Below are positions 63,935 through 64,000 of a stretch of 64,000 nucleotides of DNA, piece by piece. The stretch is from NCBI RefSeq assembly GCF_028372415.1, contig NC_092879.1, positions 71,654,412 to 71,718,411 on the forward strand, in the 5' to 3' direction. A program made the translations under genes and the position numbers. Below the pieces are notes generated by a model, which had not been told where the DNA came from, did no database searches, and was given only the letters and a program-made list of their open reading frames with translations. This DNA comes from Notamacropus eugenii. Its lineage: Eukaryota > Chordata > Mammalia > Diprotodontia > Macropodidae. Numbering within the stretch: the stretch's first letter is position 1; each line of letters begins with the position of its first letter.

Positions 63935-64000
63935 TCACAAGTGCCGTTCCATCCTCTACCGCCTCCATGTCTGTGCACAGGCTGTAACCTGTGCCAGGAA
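63935..64000 (+). mobile_element. L2 LINE fragment running off the window
   Basis: 'gtctgtgcacaggctgtaac' is the L2 phrase also seen near 45525. Confidence 0.5.

Noticed and set aside
48126..64000. Search for the 221-bp GABRA3 exon that should precede the Cys-loop exon
   Set aside because: No stretch encoding the expected ligand-binding segment with splice sites was found. I infer it lies beyond the window, although a visual search could miss it.

Overview
This window is vertebrate nuclear DNA with sparse exons, large introns and dense old interspersed repeats. No prokaryotic operons, CRISPR arrays or phage genes are present. The only protein-coding gene I can support is the 3' half of GABRA3, the GABA-A receptor alpha-3 subunit, on the minus strand. 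The repeats point to a marsupial, most likely an Australian one: a half-L1 (HAL1) element, CORE/tRNA-type SINEs with marsupial-looking heads, a BovB/RTE-like insert, CR1/L3 and L2 LINEs, and hAT elements. The species itself cannot be named from sequence alone.

Layout. Positions 1-10,800 are intergenic, downstream of the gene, and filled with L2, L1, CR1, MIR and hAT fragments. Positions 10,810-19,243 are poor in recognisable repeats. They include the GABRA3 3' UTR, possible poly(A) signals near 17.2 kb, and a four-copy degenerate tandem repeat of about 155 bp. GABRA3 exons read right to left: 83 bp at 48043-48125 (Cys-loop), 144 bp at 39221-39364 (loop C), 153 bp at 36156-36308 (M1), 212 bp at 31528-31739 (M2, M3 and the RNA-editing site), and the last coding exon at 19244-19582 (M3-M4 loop, M4, stop). 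Counted against human numbering these are exons 6-10. Reading phases match at every junction and all introns are GT-AG. The earlier exons lie beyond position 64000. Positions 48,126-64,000 belong to the preceding intron and hold a triple-nested L2/SINE/HAL1 stack, other L1 pieces, an L2 copy that still encodes the reverse-transcriptase YADD box, hAT elements with target duplications, and a palindromic MITE.

The most notable functional signal is in exon 9. The Ile codon known to be edited to Met in mammalian GABRA3 is ATA here, so it remains editable. The exon can fold into a hairpin that places the editable A opposite a C. I found no convincing new multi-gene system. The other points of interest are nested transposon chronologies, an unidentified repeat family present twice, the tandem repeat beyond the stop codon, and a candidate conserved non-coding element in intron 8.
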